From contig NZ_LQBK01000004.1 in the NCBI RefSeq assembly GCF_001483755.1, forward strand, positions 207,303 through 271,302: a stretch of DNA of 64,000 nt, in the 5' to 3' direction. Below, one piece after another: positions 1 through 7,518 of this stretch; position 1 is the first letter of the stretch; every line of letters begins with the position of its first letter. Below the pieces are notes generated by a model. That model saw only the letters and a program-made list of their open reading frames with translations, searched no databases and was not told the DNA's origin. The DNA comes from Kocuria rosea subsp. polaris (GTDB lineage Bacteria > Actinomycetota > Actinomycetes > Actinomycetales > Micrococcaceae). Made by a program: the position numbers and the translations under genes.

Positions 1-281
1 CCGGTAGCATGTGGAACACGATGCCGGCGCACACGCACGACCGCCGCACCGAGTTCTACGTCTACTTCGACGTGCCCGAGGACGCCCGCGTGGTCCACCT
101 CATGGGTGAGCCGTCCGAGACGCGCCACCTGCTGGTCGGCGACGGCGGGCTGGTGCTCTCGCCGTCGTGGTCGATCCACTCGGGCGTGGGAACGTCGAAC
201 TACTCGTTCGTGTGGGCGATGGCCGGCGAGAACCAGTCCTTCGACGACATGGACGGCGTCGCGATCGTCGACATGAGATGA
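1..281 (+). CDS. kduI: 4-deoxy-L-threo-5-hexosulose-uronate ketol-isomerase, 3' end
   Basis: This is the last ~92 codons of a KduI-type isomerase; the frame is open from base 3 and the 5' end lies outside the window. KduI interconverts 5-keto-4-deoxyuronate and 3-deoxy-D-glycero-2,5-hexodiulosonate in the cytosol during pectin or glycosaminoglycan uronate catabolism. The visible part has the family's core [19 protein letters not shown], whose His/His pair and downstream Glu belong to the cupin metal site, then the conserved [22 protein letters not shown] segment in which His is also a metal ligand. Family proteins are about 280 residues, so two thirds is missing. An IclR regulator starts 7 nt after the stop, consistent with a uronate operon. 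Confidence 0.9.
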   Translation, partial: GSMWNTMPAHTHDRRTEFYVYFDVPEDARVVHLMGEPSETRHLLVGDGGLVLSPSWSIHSGVGTSNYSFVWAMAGENQSFDDMDGVAIVDMR

Positions 282-288
282 GGTGGCC

Positions 289-1086
289 ATGACCACGGAG
301 CCCCGGGCGCTCGACACGAGACCTGCGCCCTCGGCGGGCGCGAGCGAGAAGACGCTGCGGGTGCTCGAGGCCGCGATCCTCTACGACCGCTTCACCGACA
401 TCGTGGAGGAGACCGGACTGGCCAAGGCCACCGTGCACCGGATCCTCGCGACGCTCGTCGAGCAGAAGTTCATCACCGGTGACAGCGATCGCGGCTATCA
501 CCCGGGCTCCCGCTTCCTCGGCATCGCCGGGCGGGCCATCTCGCGGCTCGACATCTCCTTCCTCGCCGAGCCGATCGTCGAGGAGCTCGTGCGCGAGGTC
601 GACTGCACCATCCACGTCGGCGTCGTCAACGGCTTCGAGATGGTCTATGTCATCCGCAAGGACTCGTCGAAGCCCTACCGGATGGCGTCCCGCGTGGGCC
701 TGTCCATGCCGATGCACTGCTCGGGCATGGGCAAGGCCGTGCTCGCGTACTGGCCTCCCGAGCAGGTGGACCGGCTCATTGCCGAGGTCGGCCTGCCGCC
801 GCGCACCGACCGGACCATCACGGACGCCGGCCGGCTGCACGCCGAGCTCGCCGAGGTGCGGCAGCGCGGCTACGCGCTCGACCTCGGCGAGAACGAGGTC
901 GGCACTGTGTGCGTCTCCGCGCCGATCCGCGACCACCTCGGCCACGTGACGTACGGCCTGTCGATCTCGTCGATCGCCCTCGAGCACCCCGGTTCGAGCA
1001 TCGAGCAGTTCGCGCCGCAGGCGATCGCCGCCGCCGACGCGATCTCCCGGGCGCTCGGCTCCTCGGTCGGCCGCGCCGGCGAGTAG
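289..1086 (+). CDS. IclR-family transcriptional regulator (uronate operon candidate)
   Basis: A 265-residue IclR-type regulator. An N-terminal winged helix (about residues 25-85, with the recognition-helix stretch LAKATVHRILATLVEQKF) is followed by an IclR effector-binding domain (about 95-255) containing the typical SMPMHCSGMGKAVLA and APIRDHLG motifs. I chose ATG 289 over GTG 283 because an AGGTGG-like site sits just before 289. It follows kduI by 7 nt in the same direction, so it probably controls the uronate genes, like KdgR-type IclR proteins. The effector is inferred from context only. Confidence 0.88.
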   Translation: MTTEPRALDTRPAPSAGASEKTLRVLEAAILYDRFTDIVEETGLAKATVHRILATLVEQKFITGDSDRGYHPGSRFLGIAGRAISRLDISFLAEPIVEELVREVDCTIHVGVVNGFEMVYVIRKDSSKPYRMASRVGLSMPMHCSGMGKAVLAYWPPEQVDRLIAEVGLPPRTDRTITDAGRLHAELAEVRQRGYALDLGENEVGTVCVSAPIRDHLGHVTYGLSISSIALEHPGSSIEQFAPQAIAAADAISRALGSSVGRAGE

Positions 1087-1168
1087 CACGACGGCGCGCT
1101 CCGGGCCCAGCACTCCGAGCCCCGCGCTCCGGGCCCCGCGCTTCGGCGGCGTGTGCTTGAGTGGACGC

Positions 1169-1813
1169 ATGGAGCCGAGCAGCCGGAAGGACCTGTGGGC
1201 GGCCGTCCACGCCGAGCGCGCCCGCCTGGCCGAGGACCTGGCCGGCCTGGACGACATGCAGTGGGCGGAGCATTCCCTGTGCGGTCGGTGGACCGTGGAG
1301 GACGTCGTCGCCCACCTCACCGCGGCCGCGAGCACCGGCCGGCTCCGCTGGCTCCGGAGCGTGCTGGGGGCCCGCTTCGACTTCGACCTGCACAACCAGC
1401 GGCGGCTCGAGGAGCACCGGGGCGCCACCCCGGCCGAGACGCTCCGGCGCTTCCGGGCCGTGGTCGGGAGCACGAAGGCGCCCTCGGGGGACACCGCGGC
1501 CTGGCTGGGGGAGGTCGTGGTGCACAGCCAGGACGTCCGCCGCCCGCTCGGGCTGCCGCGCACGCCCCCGGTCGGGACCGTGACCGCGGTGGCACGGTTC
1601 TTCGCGGGCCGGGACTTCGCGGTGCCCAGCCGCAGCACCGCCCAGGGCCTGCACCTCGTGGCGACCGACGGCCCGTTCGAATCCGGAACCGGGCCCCTGG
1701 TCCGCGGGACCACGCTGGCGATCGTCATGGCGATGGCCGGCCGCGAGGCCTTCTGCGACGACCTCACGGGTGAGGGCGTGTCGATCCTGCGGTCCCGCTG
1801 CTCGCCCGCCTGA
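1169..1813 (+). CDS. Maleylpyruvate-isomerase-family (mycothiol-dependent, DinB-like) protein
   Basis: A 214-residue protein of the TIGR03083/MDMPI_N type: a DinB-like four-helix bundle using mycothiol or a bound metal. It shows the family start (residues 5-30, helix rich in Arg/Ala/Leu), the CGRWTVEDVVAHL motif whose His is a candidate metal ligand, and VVHSQDVRRPLGLP with a second His. Many paralogues of unknown substrate exist in actinobacteria, so the specific reaction is not predictable. ATG 1169 is used; a GTG 18 nt upstream is possible. It sits 83 nt after the IclR gene and appears monocistronic. Confidence 0.75.
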   Translation: MEPSSRKDLWAAVHAERARLAEDLAGLDDMQWAEHSLCGRWTVEDVVAHLTAAASTGRLRWLRSVLGARFDFDLHNQRRLEEHRGATPAETLRRFRAVVGSTKAPSGDTAAWLGEVVVHSQDVRRPLGLPRTPPVGTVTAVARFFAGRDFAVPSRSTAQGLHLVATDGPFESGTGPLVRGTTLAIVMAMAGREAFCDDLTGEGVSILRSRCSPA

Positions 1814-1895
1814 GCGAGCAACCTGAGAGAGTGAGGAGAGGACCGGCCGCGCGCCGGTCCCGCACGACACCACACACCCGAGCAGAGGAGACACC

Positions 1896-2534
1896 TTGGC
1901 CGAGACCATCGCCGGCATCACCGTTCCGGACTCCGCCCTCGTCCGCGAGACCACCGAGCTGGTCCGCCGGGCCGCCGACGAGAGCCTGTTCAACCACTCC
2001 CGCCGAGTCTTCCTCTTCGGCATGCTCAAGTCCGCCGCGCGCGGGCTCGAGGTGGACCCGGAGCTCGCCTACGTGGGGGCGATGTTCCACGACCTCGGCC
2101 TCACCGACGAGTACCGCACCCAGGACCAGCGCTTCGAGATCGACGGCGCCGCGGCGGCGCAGGCGTTCCTGCGGGACCACGGCCGCTCCGCGGCGGAGGC
2201 CCGCCGCGTGTGGCTGGCGATCGCCCTGCACACCACCCCGGAGATCCCGCTGCACCTGGAGCCCGAGGTTGCCGTGGTCACCCTCGGCGTCGAGACCGAC
2301 GTGCTGGGCCTGGACCTGGACCAGATCTCCGAGGAGCACCGCGCCGAGGTCGTCGCCGCGCACCCCCGGCCGGACTTCAAGAACAAGATCCTCCGCGCGT
2401 TCTACGACGGCATGTCCGACCGTCCCGACACCACCTTCGGCACCATGAACGACGACGTGCTCGCTCACTTCGACCCGGACTTCCACCGGGAGGACTTCGT
2501 GCGCGTCATCCAGGAGAACGCCTGGCCCGAGTGA
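1896..2534 (+). CDS. HD-domain protein (cyanamide hydratase-like)
   Basis: A 212-residue HD-superfamily metal-dependent hydrolase. The HD signature is complete: His34 in FNHSRRVF, His65-Asp66 in GAMFHDLGL, and His112 in IALHTTPEI. This arrangement and the length fit the cyanamide hydratase-like HD group common in actinobacteria and fungi, most of which have unknown substrates. The TTG start at 1896 is preceded by a good GAGGAG site 7 nt upstream and no better start lies nearby. A strong hairpin follows the stop. The enzyme class is secure; the substrate is not. Confidence 0.8.
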   Translation: MAETIAGITVPDSALVRETTELVRRAADESLFNHSRRVFLFGMLKSAARGLEVDPELAYVGAMFHDLGLTDEYRTQDQRFEIDGAAAAQAFLRDHGRSAAEARRVWLAIALHTTPEIPLHLEPEVAVVTLGVETDVLGLDLDQISEEHRAEVVAAHPRPDFKNKILRAFYDGMSDRPDTTFGTMNDDVLAHFDPDFHREDFVRVIQENAWPE

Positions 2535-2541
2535 GCGCCGA

Positions 2542-2567
2542 GGGCCTCCGCAGTCCGGCGGAGGCCC
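2542..2567 (+). terminator. Hairpin terminator after the HD gene
   Basis: A perfect 10-bp inverted repeat (GGGCCTCCGC / GCGGAGGCCC, 6-nt loop) begins 8 nt after the HD stop codon. There is no T tract, as is common in this GC range. Confidence 0.6.
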
Positions 2568-2630
2568 CGGAGCCTGCGGGCTCGCCGCCGCGCGGTCGCA
2601 CCGTTGTGCCGATCGGAGGGCAGGAGGAGC

Positions 2631-3077
2631 ATGGAACCCCGGCCCGTCGATGCTCCAGGAGTTCCCGTGGCGTACAAGTTCTTTCCCCACGTCCCCGTCG
2701 CCGACCTGGAGCGCTCGCGGTCCTTCTACCAGGCCCTGGGCTGGCGGACGGCTCCCGGCCTGGCCGAGGGGCACAGCATGGTCCTGGACCTCGGCGAGGA
2801 CTTCGGGGTCACGCTCGTCGAGCGGCGGTTCATGCAGCAGGCCGTCGGCGAGGACCAGGAGCTCGCGGATCCCCGCCGCACGGTGAGCGGAAGCTTCGCC
2901 CTGCTCGTCGACATCCCCGAGGACGTCGACGTCCTGGTCGAGCGGGCGGTCGCCGCCGGCGCCACCGCGGGGCACCGGAAGGACGACAGCTACACGAGCC
3001 ACCGGGTGTTCGCCGACCCGGACGGCCACCGGTGGAACATCGTGTGGATGGACCCGCTCCTGACGGCCCGGGAGTGA
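2631..3077 (+). CDS. VOC-superfamily (glyoxalase/bleomycin resistance-like) protein
   Basis: A 148-residue single VOC domain with two beta-alpha-beta-beta-beta units. The N-terminal motif FFPHVPVADLERSRSFYQALGW and the C-terminal FADPDGHRWNIVWMD are the usual VOC anchors. Proteins such as this are often called 'glyoxalase/extradiol dioxygenase-like' but most are uncharacterised, so I assign only the fold. ATG 2631 follows GGAGGAGC directly; a GTG further upstream lacks a site. It is a single gene convergent with the regulator at 3258-4361. Confidence 0.75.
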   Translation: MEPRPVDAPGVPVAYKFFPHVPVADLERSRSFYQALGWRTAPGLAEGHSMVLDLGEDFGVTLVERRFMQQAVGEDQELADPRRTVSGSFALLVDIPEDVDVLVERAVAAGATAGHRKDDSYTSHRVFADPDGHRWNIVWMDPLLTARE

Positions 3078-3150
3078 GGCGCGCCCCGAACGACGAGACC
3101 GGACGCTCCGTGGCCGGAGAGCTGAGGCCGGAACCCCGCCCCGGAGCAGC

Positions 3151-3187
3151 ATTCACAAGATTCACCGGATTCACCGACGTTCACCGG
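3151..3187. repeat. Tandem 9-nt repeat, consensus ATTCACCGG
   Basis: Four consecutive near-copies (ATTCACAAG, ATTCACCGG, ATTCACCGA, CGTTCACCGG) lie between two convergent genes, directly followed by a reverse-oriented GTGAACGG. The spacing is just under one helical turn. Function is unknown; it might be a binding array or a replication-slippage tract. Confidence 0.6.
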
Positions 3188-3257
3188 GCCGTGAACGGTG
3201 CGGGGGATCGCCGGCATCCGGCCGGTCCGCCAGCTGCCGTCGTGCCTCCGCCCCGGC

Positions 3258-4361
3258 TCATCCGCGCCGGTAGGCGTGCCCCATCTCGGTGTGGGACCAG
3301 CGGGCCTCGAACCGGGAATCGCCGCTGCGCCGCACGGCCTCCGCGGTCTCCTGGTCCAGCGCGGACCGCCACTCCTCGATGGTGAGCAGGTCAGAGGACC
3401 TCAGCAGCGGCTGCCGGTAGATGTTCAGCGCCCGGGCGACTTCGCCCTGTTCGAGCGCGGCCCGAAGCCGCAGGACGTCGCTGGTGACTGCGTCCGGGTC
3501 GGCAAACCGGTAGGGCCCGGTGGTGATCACCGCCCCGAGCCGGCGGCGGACCCGGTGGATCTCCGTGCGGACCGTCCCCGGTGTGCCGTGCTCGCCGTAG
3601 AGCTCGTAGGCCATCTCCTCGGCGCTCCACCCGCGTTCGCGCAGGCTGAGCAGCGCGAGGATCTCCGCCGACCGCGTCGGCAGGGGGAACCAGTCCCCGC
3701 CGCCCACCCGGGCCATGGCCGGCTCGGCGAGCAGGCGCAGCTCCAGGGGCGGCGTGCCGGTCGTGCCAGCGGGGTGTCCAGAGGCCGTCTGGGCGGTGAG
3801 CAGCGTCTCGACGACCCGCGCGGCCGAGCGGACCAGAACCCTGGTGTCCGGGGTGGCGCTGCCTCGGGGCCCGGACAGGTCGATGACGCCGAGCACCTCT
3901 CCGCTGCCCGGGTGACGCACGGGGGCGGACGTGCAGTCCCAGTCGCTGTGGGACCGGGCGAAGTGCTCGGCTCCGCGCAGCTCCTCCGCGGCCCCGCTGC
4001 GCAGCGCCTGGGCGATCGCGTTGGTGCCCACGCCGTGCTCGTCCCAGCCGGCGCCCTCGACGAAGCCGAGCCTGTCGGCGCGCCCGAGCGGTGAGCGTCC
4101 CCCGCGCCGCCACAGCACCGTGCCATCGGGTCCCGTGAGGACGGCGACCCGGGCTTCCGCGGTGTCACGGGCGACGCCCAGGAGATCCGCGACGAGGTCG
4201 ACGTGCGACCCCAGCGGTGAGAGCGTCCGCTGGTGCTCGATCTCGTGGTCCGGGAGCACCTCCCGCGGGCCGTCCAGGTCGCGGGACATGCCGCGGGCGG
4301 CGCACCGCTCCCAGGCGGAACGCACCCGTTCCGGTGTCCTCGTCGATCCGCAGCTGTCCAC
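3258..4361 (-). CDS. GAF-domain transcriptional regulator with C-terminal winged helix (AcoR-like sensor)
   Basis: A 367-residue regulator divergent from the flavin monooxygenase. Its N-terminal half (about 60-200) is an AcoR-type GAF sensor: VGTNAIAQAL, HFARSHSDWDCTSAPV and GEVLGVIDLSGP are typical. There is no sigma-54 AAA domain; instead a C-terminal winged helix (about 240-320: RSAEILALLSLRERGWSAEEMA, then TVRTEIHRVRRRLG) is followed by a short helical tail. Such GAF-HTH proteins are often found beside aldehyde or flavin oxidoreductase genes in actinobacteria. The GTG start at 4361 follows GGAGGAG by 6 nt. The 130-nt shared promoter region suggests control of the monooxygenase. Confidence 0.8.
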   Translation of the reverse strand: MDSCGSTRTPERVRSAWERCAARGMSRDLDGPREVLPDHEIEHQRTLSPLGSHVDLVADLLGVARDTAEARVAVLTGPDGTVLWRRGGRSPLGRADRLGFVEGAGWDEHGVGTNAIAQALRSGAAEELRGAEHFARSHSDWDCTSAPVRHPGSGEVLGVIDLSGPRGSATPDTRVLVRSAARVVETLLTAQTASGHPAGTTGTPPLELRLLAEPAMARVGGGDWFPLPTRSAEILALLSLRERGWSAEEMAYELYGEHGTPGTVRTEIHRVRRRLGAVITTGPYRFADPDAVTSDVLRLRAALEQGEVARALNIYRQPLLRSSDLLTIEEWRSALDQETAEAVRRSGDSRFEARWSHTEMGHAYRRG

Positions 4362-4429
4362 AGCGCGCTCCTCCGTCCTCTGCGCTCGTCCCCGATGCAA
4401 CGCCGAGGAAACCCCCACGGCCCCACAGT

Positions 4430-4445
4430 GGTGACACGCATCACA
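4430..4445. promoter_or_regulatory. CRP/GlxR-like operator
   Basis: GGTGACACGCATCACA matches the TGTGA-N6-TCACA consensus at nine of ten positions. It lies 46 nt before the monooxygenase ATG and 68 nt before the divergent regulator's start, where it could act on both promoters. Confidence 0.5.
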
Positions 4446-4491
4446 TCGGAGCCTATGCCACGGGGCGTCCGGCGTACATCGAGGAGGAACC

Positions 4492-6300
4492 ATGACCGAG
4501 ACCGACACCGGCGTGCGCGCCGGGACTGACATCGCCCGCACCTGGCTGGCTTCGCTCGAGGAAGCCCTCACGGCCGGCAACGCGGACGCGGCGGCGGCGC
4601 TGTTCGAGGAGGACGGCTTCTGGCGCGACTTCCTGGCGTTCACCTGGAACCTCAAGACCCTGGAGGGCCGCGACCAGATCTGCCGGATGCTCGCGCAGAC
4701 CCTGCCGCACGTCCGGCCCTCTGGGTGGGAGGTCGAGGGTGAGCCCACCACGGCGGACGGGGTGACCGAGTGCTGGGTGCGCTTCGAGACCTCCGCCGGG
4801 TCCGGGTGGGGCTATCTGCGGCTGCGCGACGGGAAGGCGTGGACCCTGCTGACCACGCTGCAGGACCTGCGCGGGTTCGAGGAGCAGAAGGGGTCGCGCC
4901 GGGACCGCGGCGTCGTCCACGAGATCACCCGGGAGCGCACCACCTGGCTGGAGCGGCGCCGGGCGCGGGAGGAGGCCCTCGGCCGGACCGAGCAGCCGTA
5001 CTGCCTCGTCGTCGGCGGCGGACAGGGCGGGATCGGCCTGGCCGCCCGGCTGCAGCGCCTCGGCATCCCCACGATCGTGGTGGACAAGCACGAGAAGGCC
5101 GGAGACGCCTGGCGCAACCGCTACAAGTCCCTGCACCTGCACGACCCGGTCTGGTACGACCACATGCCCTACCTGCCGTTCCCCGACGACTGGCCGGTGT
5201 TCCCCGCCAAGGACAAGATCGCCGACTGGCTCATGCACTACGCCGACATCATGGAGCTCAACTACTGGGCGAAGACCGAGTGCCGGTCGGCCGAGTGGGA
5301 CGAGGAGACGGGGACCTGGACCGTGGTCGTGGACCGCGACGGTGAGGAGATCACCCTGCACCCCACCCAGCTCGTCTTCGCACTGGGCGTCTCCGGGTAC
5401 CCGAGGATCCCCGAGTTCCCCGGCGCGGACGTCTTCCGTGGCGCACAGCACCACTCCTCCGCCCACGCCGGCGGCGACGACTGGGCGGGGAAACGGGCCG
5501 TGGTCATCGGGTCCAACAACTCCGCCCACGACATCTGCGCCGACCTCTGGGAGCACGGGGCCGAAGTCACGATGGTCCAGCGCTCCTCCACCCACATCTC
5601 CCGCAGCGAGTCGCTCATGGACCTCGTCCTGAAACCGCTCTACTCCGAGGAAGCACTGGAGGCCGGCATCACCACGGACCGCGCAGACATGCTGTTCGCG
5701 TCGTGGCCGTACCGGGTCCTGCCGGACGTCCAGCGGCCCGCGTTCGAGGAGATGGCCCGCCGGGACGAGGACTTCTACGCGGCGCTGGAGTCGTCCGGCT
5801 TCGATCTCGACTTCGGGGAGGACGGCTCCGGGCTGTTCCTGAAGTACCTGCGCCGTGGCTCCGGGTACTACATCGACGTGGGCGCCTCGCAGCTGATCAT
5901 CGACGGGCGGGTCCGGCTGGTCTCCGGCCAGGTCGACCACCTCACGGAGGACGCGGTGGTCCTCGACGACGGGACCGAGCTGCCGGCGGACCTGGTCGTC
6001 TACGCCACCGGGTACGGGTCCATGAACGAGTGGCTCGCGGACCTCGTCTCCCCGGAGGTCGCCGACCGGGTCGGCAAGTGCTGGGGCTACGGCTCGGACA
6101 CCACCCGGGACCCCGGGCCCTGGGAGGGCGAGCTGCGGAACATGTGGAAGCCCACCAACGTGGAGAACCTCTGGATCCACGGCGGGAACCTGCACCAGAG
6201 CAGGCACTACTCCAAGTACCTCGCCCTGCAGCTCAAGGCCCGGATGGAGGGTCTGCCCACGCCGGTGTTCGAGCTCGAGGAGTCCCACCACCCCCGGTGA
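4492..6300 (+). CDS. Flavin-containing (FAD/NADPH) monooxygenase with N-terminal NTF2-like domain
   Basis: A 602-residue two-domain protein. Residues 1-140 form an NTF2/SnoaL-like domain (start RTWLASLEEALTAGNADAAAALF). The rest is a class B flavoprotein monooxygenase: FAD-binding VVGGGQGGIGLA (173-184), an FMO-like signature FRGAQHHSS (315-323), the NADPH-binding VIGSNNSAHDI (338-348) and the late DLVVYATGY motif. This architecture resembles plant YUCCA-like and actinobacterial FMOs that oxygenate heteroatoms or ketones; the substrate is unknown. ATG 4492 has GAGGAGG 6 nt upstream. A perfect terminator hairpin follows. The divergent GAF regulator and a CRP-like site probably control it. Confidence 0.88.
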   Translation: MTETDTGVRAGTDIARTWLASLEEALTAGNADAAAALFEEDGFWRDFLAFTWNLKTLEGRDQICRMLAQTLPHVRPSGWEVEGEPTTADGVTECWVRFETSAGSGWGYLRLRDGKAWTLLTTLQDLRGFEEQKGSRRDRGVVHEITRERTTWLERRRAREEALGRTEQPYCLVVGGGQGGIGLAARLQRLGIPTIVVDKHEKAGDAWRNRYKSLHLHDPVWYDHMPYLPFPDDWPVFPAKDKIADWLMHYADIMELNYWAKTECRSAEWDEETGTWTVVVDRDGEEITLHPTQLVFALGVSGYPRIPEFPGADVFRGAQHHSSAHAGGDDWAGKRAVVIGSNNSAHDICADLWEHGAEVTMVQRSSTHISRSESLMDLVLKPLYSEEALEAGITTDRADMLFASWPYRVLPDVQRPAFEEMARRDEDFYAALESSGFDLDFGEDGSGLFLKYLRRGSGYYIDVGASQLIIDGRVRLVSGQVDHLTEDAVVLDDGTELPADLVVYATGYGSMNEWLADLVSPEVADRVGKCWGYGSDTTRDPGPWEGELRNMWKPTNVENLWIHGGNLHQSRHYSKYLALQLKARMEGLPTPVFELEESHHPR

Positions 6301-6571
6301 CGCCGACCCGGCACGACGGCGGGGCGCCGGAAGGGATCACCCGTTCCGGCGCCCCGTCGCCTGGTGCTGGGCTCTGTCGGGCGGCGGAAAGCTTGATCCG
6401 CAACGCCTCGGCCTCGGCGATGATCTCGGCCTTCGATCTCGAGGGCACCACGATGACGCGATTCCCGTCGCCCGGAAGGCGAATGCTGTAGGTGCCGTCA
6501 GAGTTCGGCGTCACCAGCTCGTCGAAGGCGTGAGTGAGACCGACCTCGTACCGGGGCGTCTTCTTGTCCAT
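6233..6571 (-). CDS. Hypothetical protein, 3' part doubtful
   Basis: A 112-codon frame whose first ~65 residues look protein-like (PRYEVGLTHAFDELV, then SDGTYSIRLPGDGNRVIVV and a charged helix SRSKAEIIAEAEALRIKL), with no family I recognise. The rest is low-complexity Pro/Gly/Arg, reads straight through the terminator hairpin at 6321-6355 and into the antisense of the monooxygenase 3' end. Either the true gene was frameshifted or lost its stop, or only the first part is functional. The ATG at 6571 has no clear Shine-Dalgarno; a GTG 39 nt upstream is an alternative. Confidence 0.4.
   Translation of the reverse strand: MDKKTPRYEVGLTHAFDELVTPNSDGTYSIRLPGDGNRVIVVPSRSKAEIIAEAEALRIKLSAARQSPAPGDGAPERVIPSGAPPSCRVGVTGGGGTPRARTPAWADPPSGP
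6321..6355. terminator. Terminator hairpin after the monooxygenase
   Basis: A perfect 12-bp stem, GGGGCGCCGGAA / TTCCGGCGCCCC, with an inner GGG-ATCA-CCC stem, starts 20 nt after the monooxygenase stop. It also lies inside the opposite-strand frame described at 6233-6571. Confidence 0.65.
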
Positions 6572-6628
6572 AGGAGTCGCTGGCCTCTGCGTTTCCAGGG
6601 GCACCACCATCGGCCCGATGCTGCCGGG

Positions 6629-7447
6629 TCACTCCTCGAGCTTCCGGGCCTCCTCCTCCCAGGCGGCGCGGGCGTCCCGGTCCTCGGTGGGCCGGCGGGT
6701 CTCCCGCAGGGCGCGCAGTGCGGCGGTGCGCTGTTTTGCGAGGGACTCCGCGGCGGCTCTCGTGGCGGCGTCCTCGCGGGCCTGGGCCCGGGCGGCGGTG
6801 ACGGCGTCCATGATGTGCTCCACGCCCAGCGCGCCGCCCTCCAGGTAGGCGGCGCGGACGGCCCGGTCCGGGTGGTACAGGTACTGGTCGTTGACCTGGC
6901 CGAGGCTGGTGTCGAACTCCTCGTCGGTCGCGTCGGAGATCATCGCGACCACCCGGTCCAGGCGGGCGTCCACCTGGTCGATGAGGCCGTGGCGTCGCGC
7001 GCTGCCGCGCAGGGACCACAGTGCCCGGCCGTGCTGCCGGAGCCGGTCCGCGTCCCAGTCCGCCTGGGGCACCACGGAGAGGGTCCCGGTGAGGAGCCGC
7101 GCGTCCCTGCTCTCCTCCGGCCGGGGCAGGGAGCGGAGGTGCCACGAGATCCAGGCCGTGCGCATGTTGGAGGCTCCGGCCGCCCGGGCCTCCTCCGCGG
7201 ACGGCTGCCCGGACCAGCGGGGACCGGCCGGTGGCCCGTCGGCGTCGTCGTCGGGAGCGGTCTGCCGGGTGGCGCGGGTCCGGCTCGTGATGAAGCCGGC
7301 GCTGAGCCAGACGAGCAGCCCGGCCAGGGCCAGGCCGAGAAGGGCCGCCCCGCCCAGGAGCAGGAACCGGAACAGGCCGAAGAAGACCACCACGGCGATC
7401 AGGACCACCCATACGGTGGCGCCGCTGCTGCTCCCGGTGTTCTTCAT
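6629..7447 (-). CDS. Membrane-anchored protein of unknown function
   Basis: A 272-residue protein with no recognised family. Residues 11-51 hold two adjacent hydrophobic helices (TVWVVLIAVVVFFGLFRFLLL and a Leu/Ala/Gly-rich second one), so the protein is probably anchored by an N-terminal hairpin. The remaining ~220 residues are soluble, alpha-helical and charged, with a segment AWISWHLRSLPRPEES and a C-terminal Arg/Glu/Ala-rich stretch likely to form a coiled coil (RAQAREDAATRAAAESLAKQ). No catalytic motif is visible. It is preceded only by its own promoter region and ends 58 nt before the small hypothetical frame. Confidence 0.7.
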   Translation of the reverse strand: MKNTGSSSGATVWVVLIAVVVFFGLFRFLLLGGAALLGLALAGLLVWLSAGFITSRTRATRQTAPDDDADGPPAGPRWSGQPSAEEARAAGASNMRTAWISWHLRSLPRPEESRDARLLTGTLSVVPQADWDADRLRQHGRALWSLRGSARRHGLIDQVDARLDRVVAMISDATDEEFDTSLGQVNDQYLYHPDRAVRAAYLEGGALGVEHIMDAVTAARAQAREDAATRAAAESLAKQRTAALRALRETRRPTEDRDARAAWEEEARKLEE

Positions 7448-7518
7448 GACGGCCCCCGACGACCACGTGCTTCCTGGCCGCCCATTCTACCGCCGCGTCC
7501 TGGGTGTCGCGGGGCCTG

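Noticed and set aside
4453-6291. 612-codon frame antisense to the flavin monooxygenase
   Set aside because: Antisense mirror of a well-supported gene, no motif.
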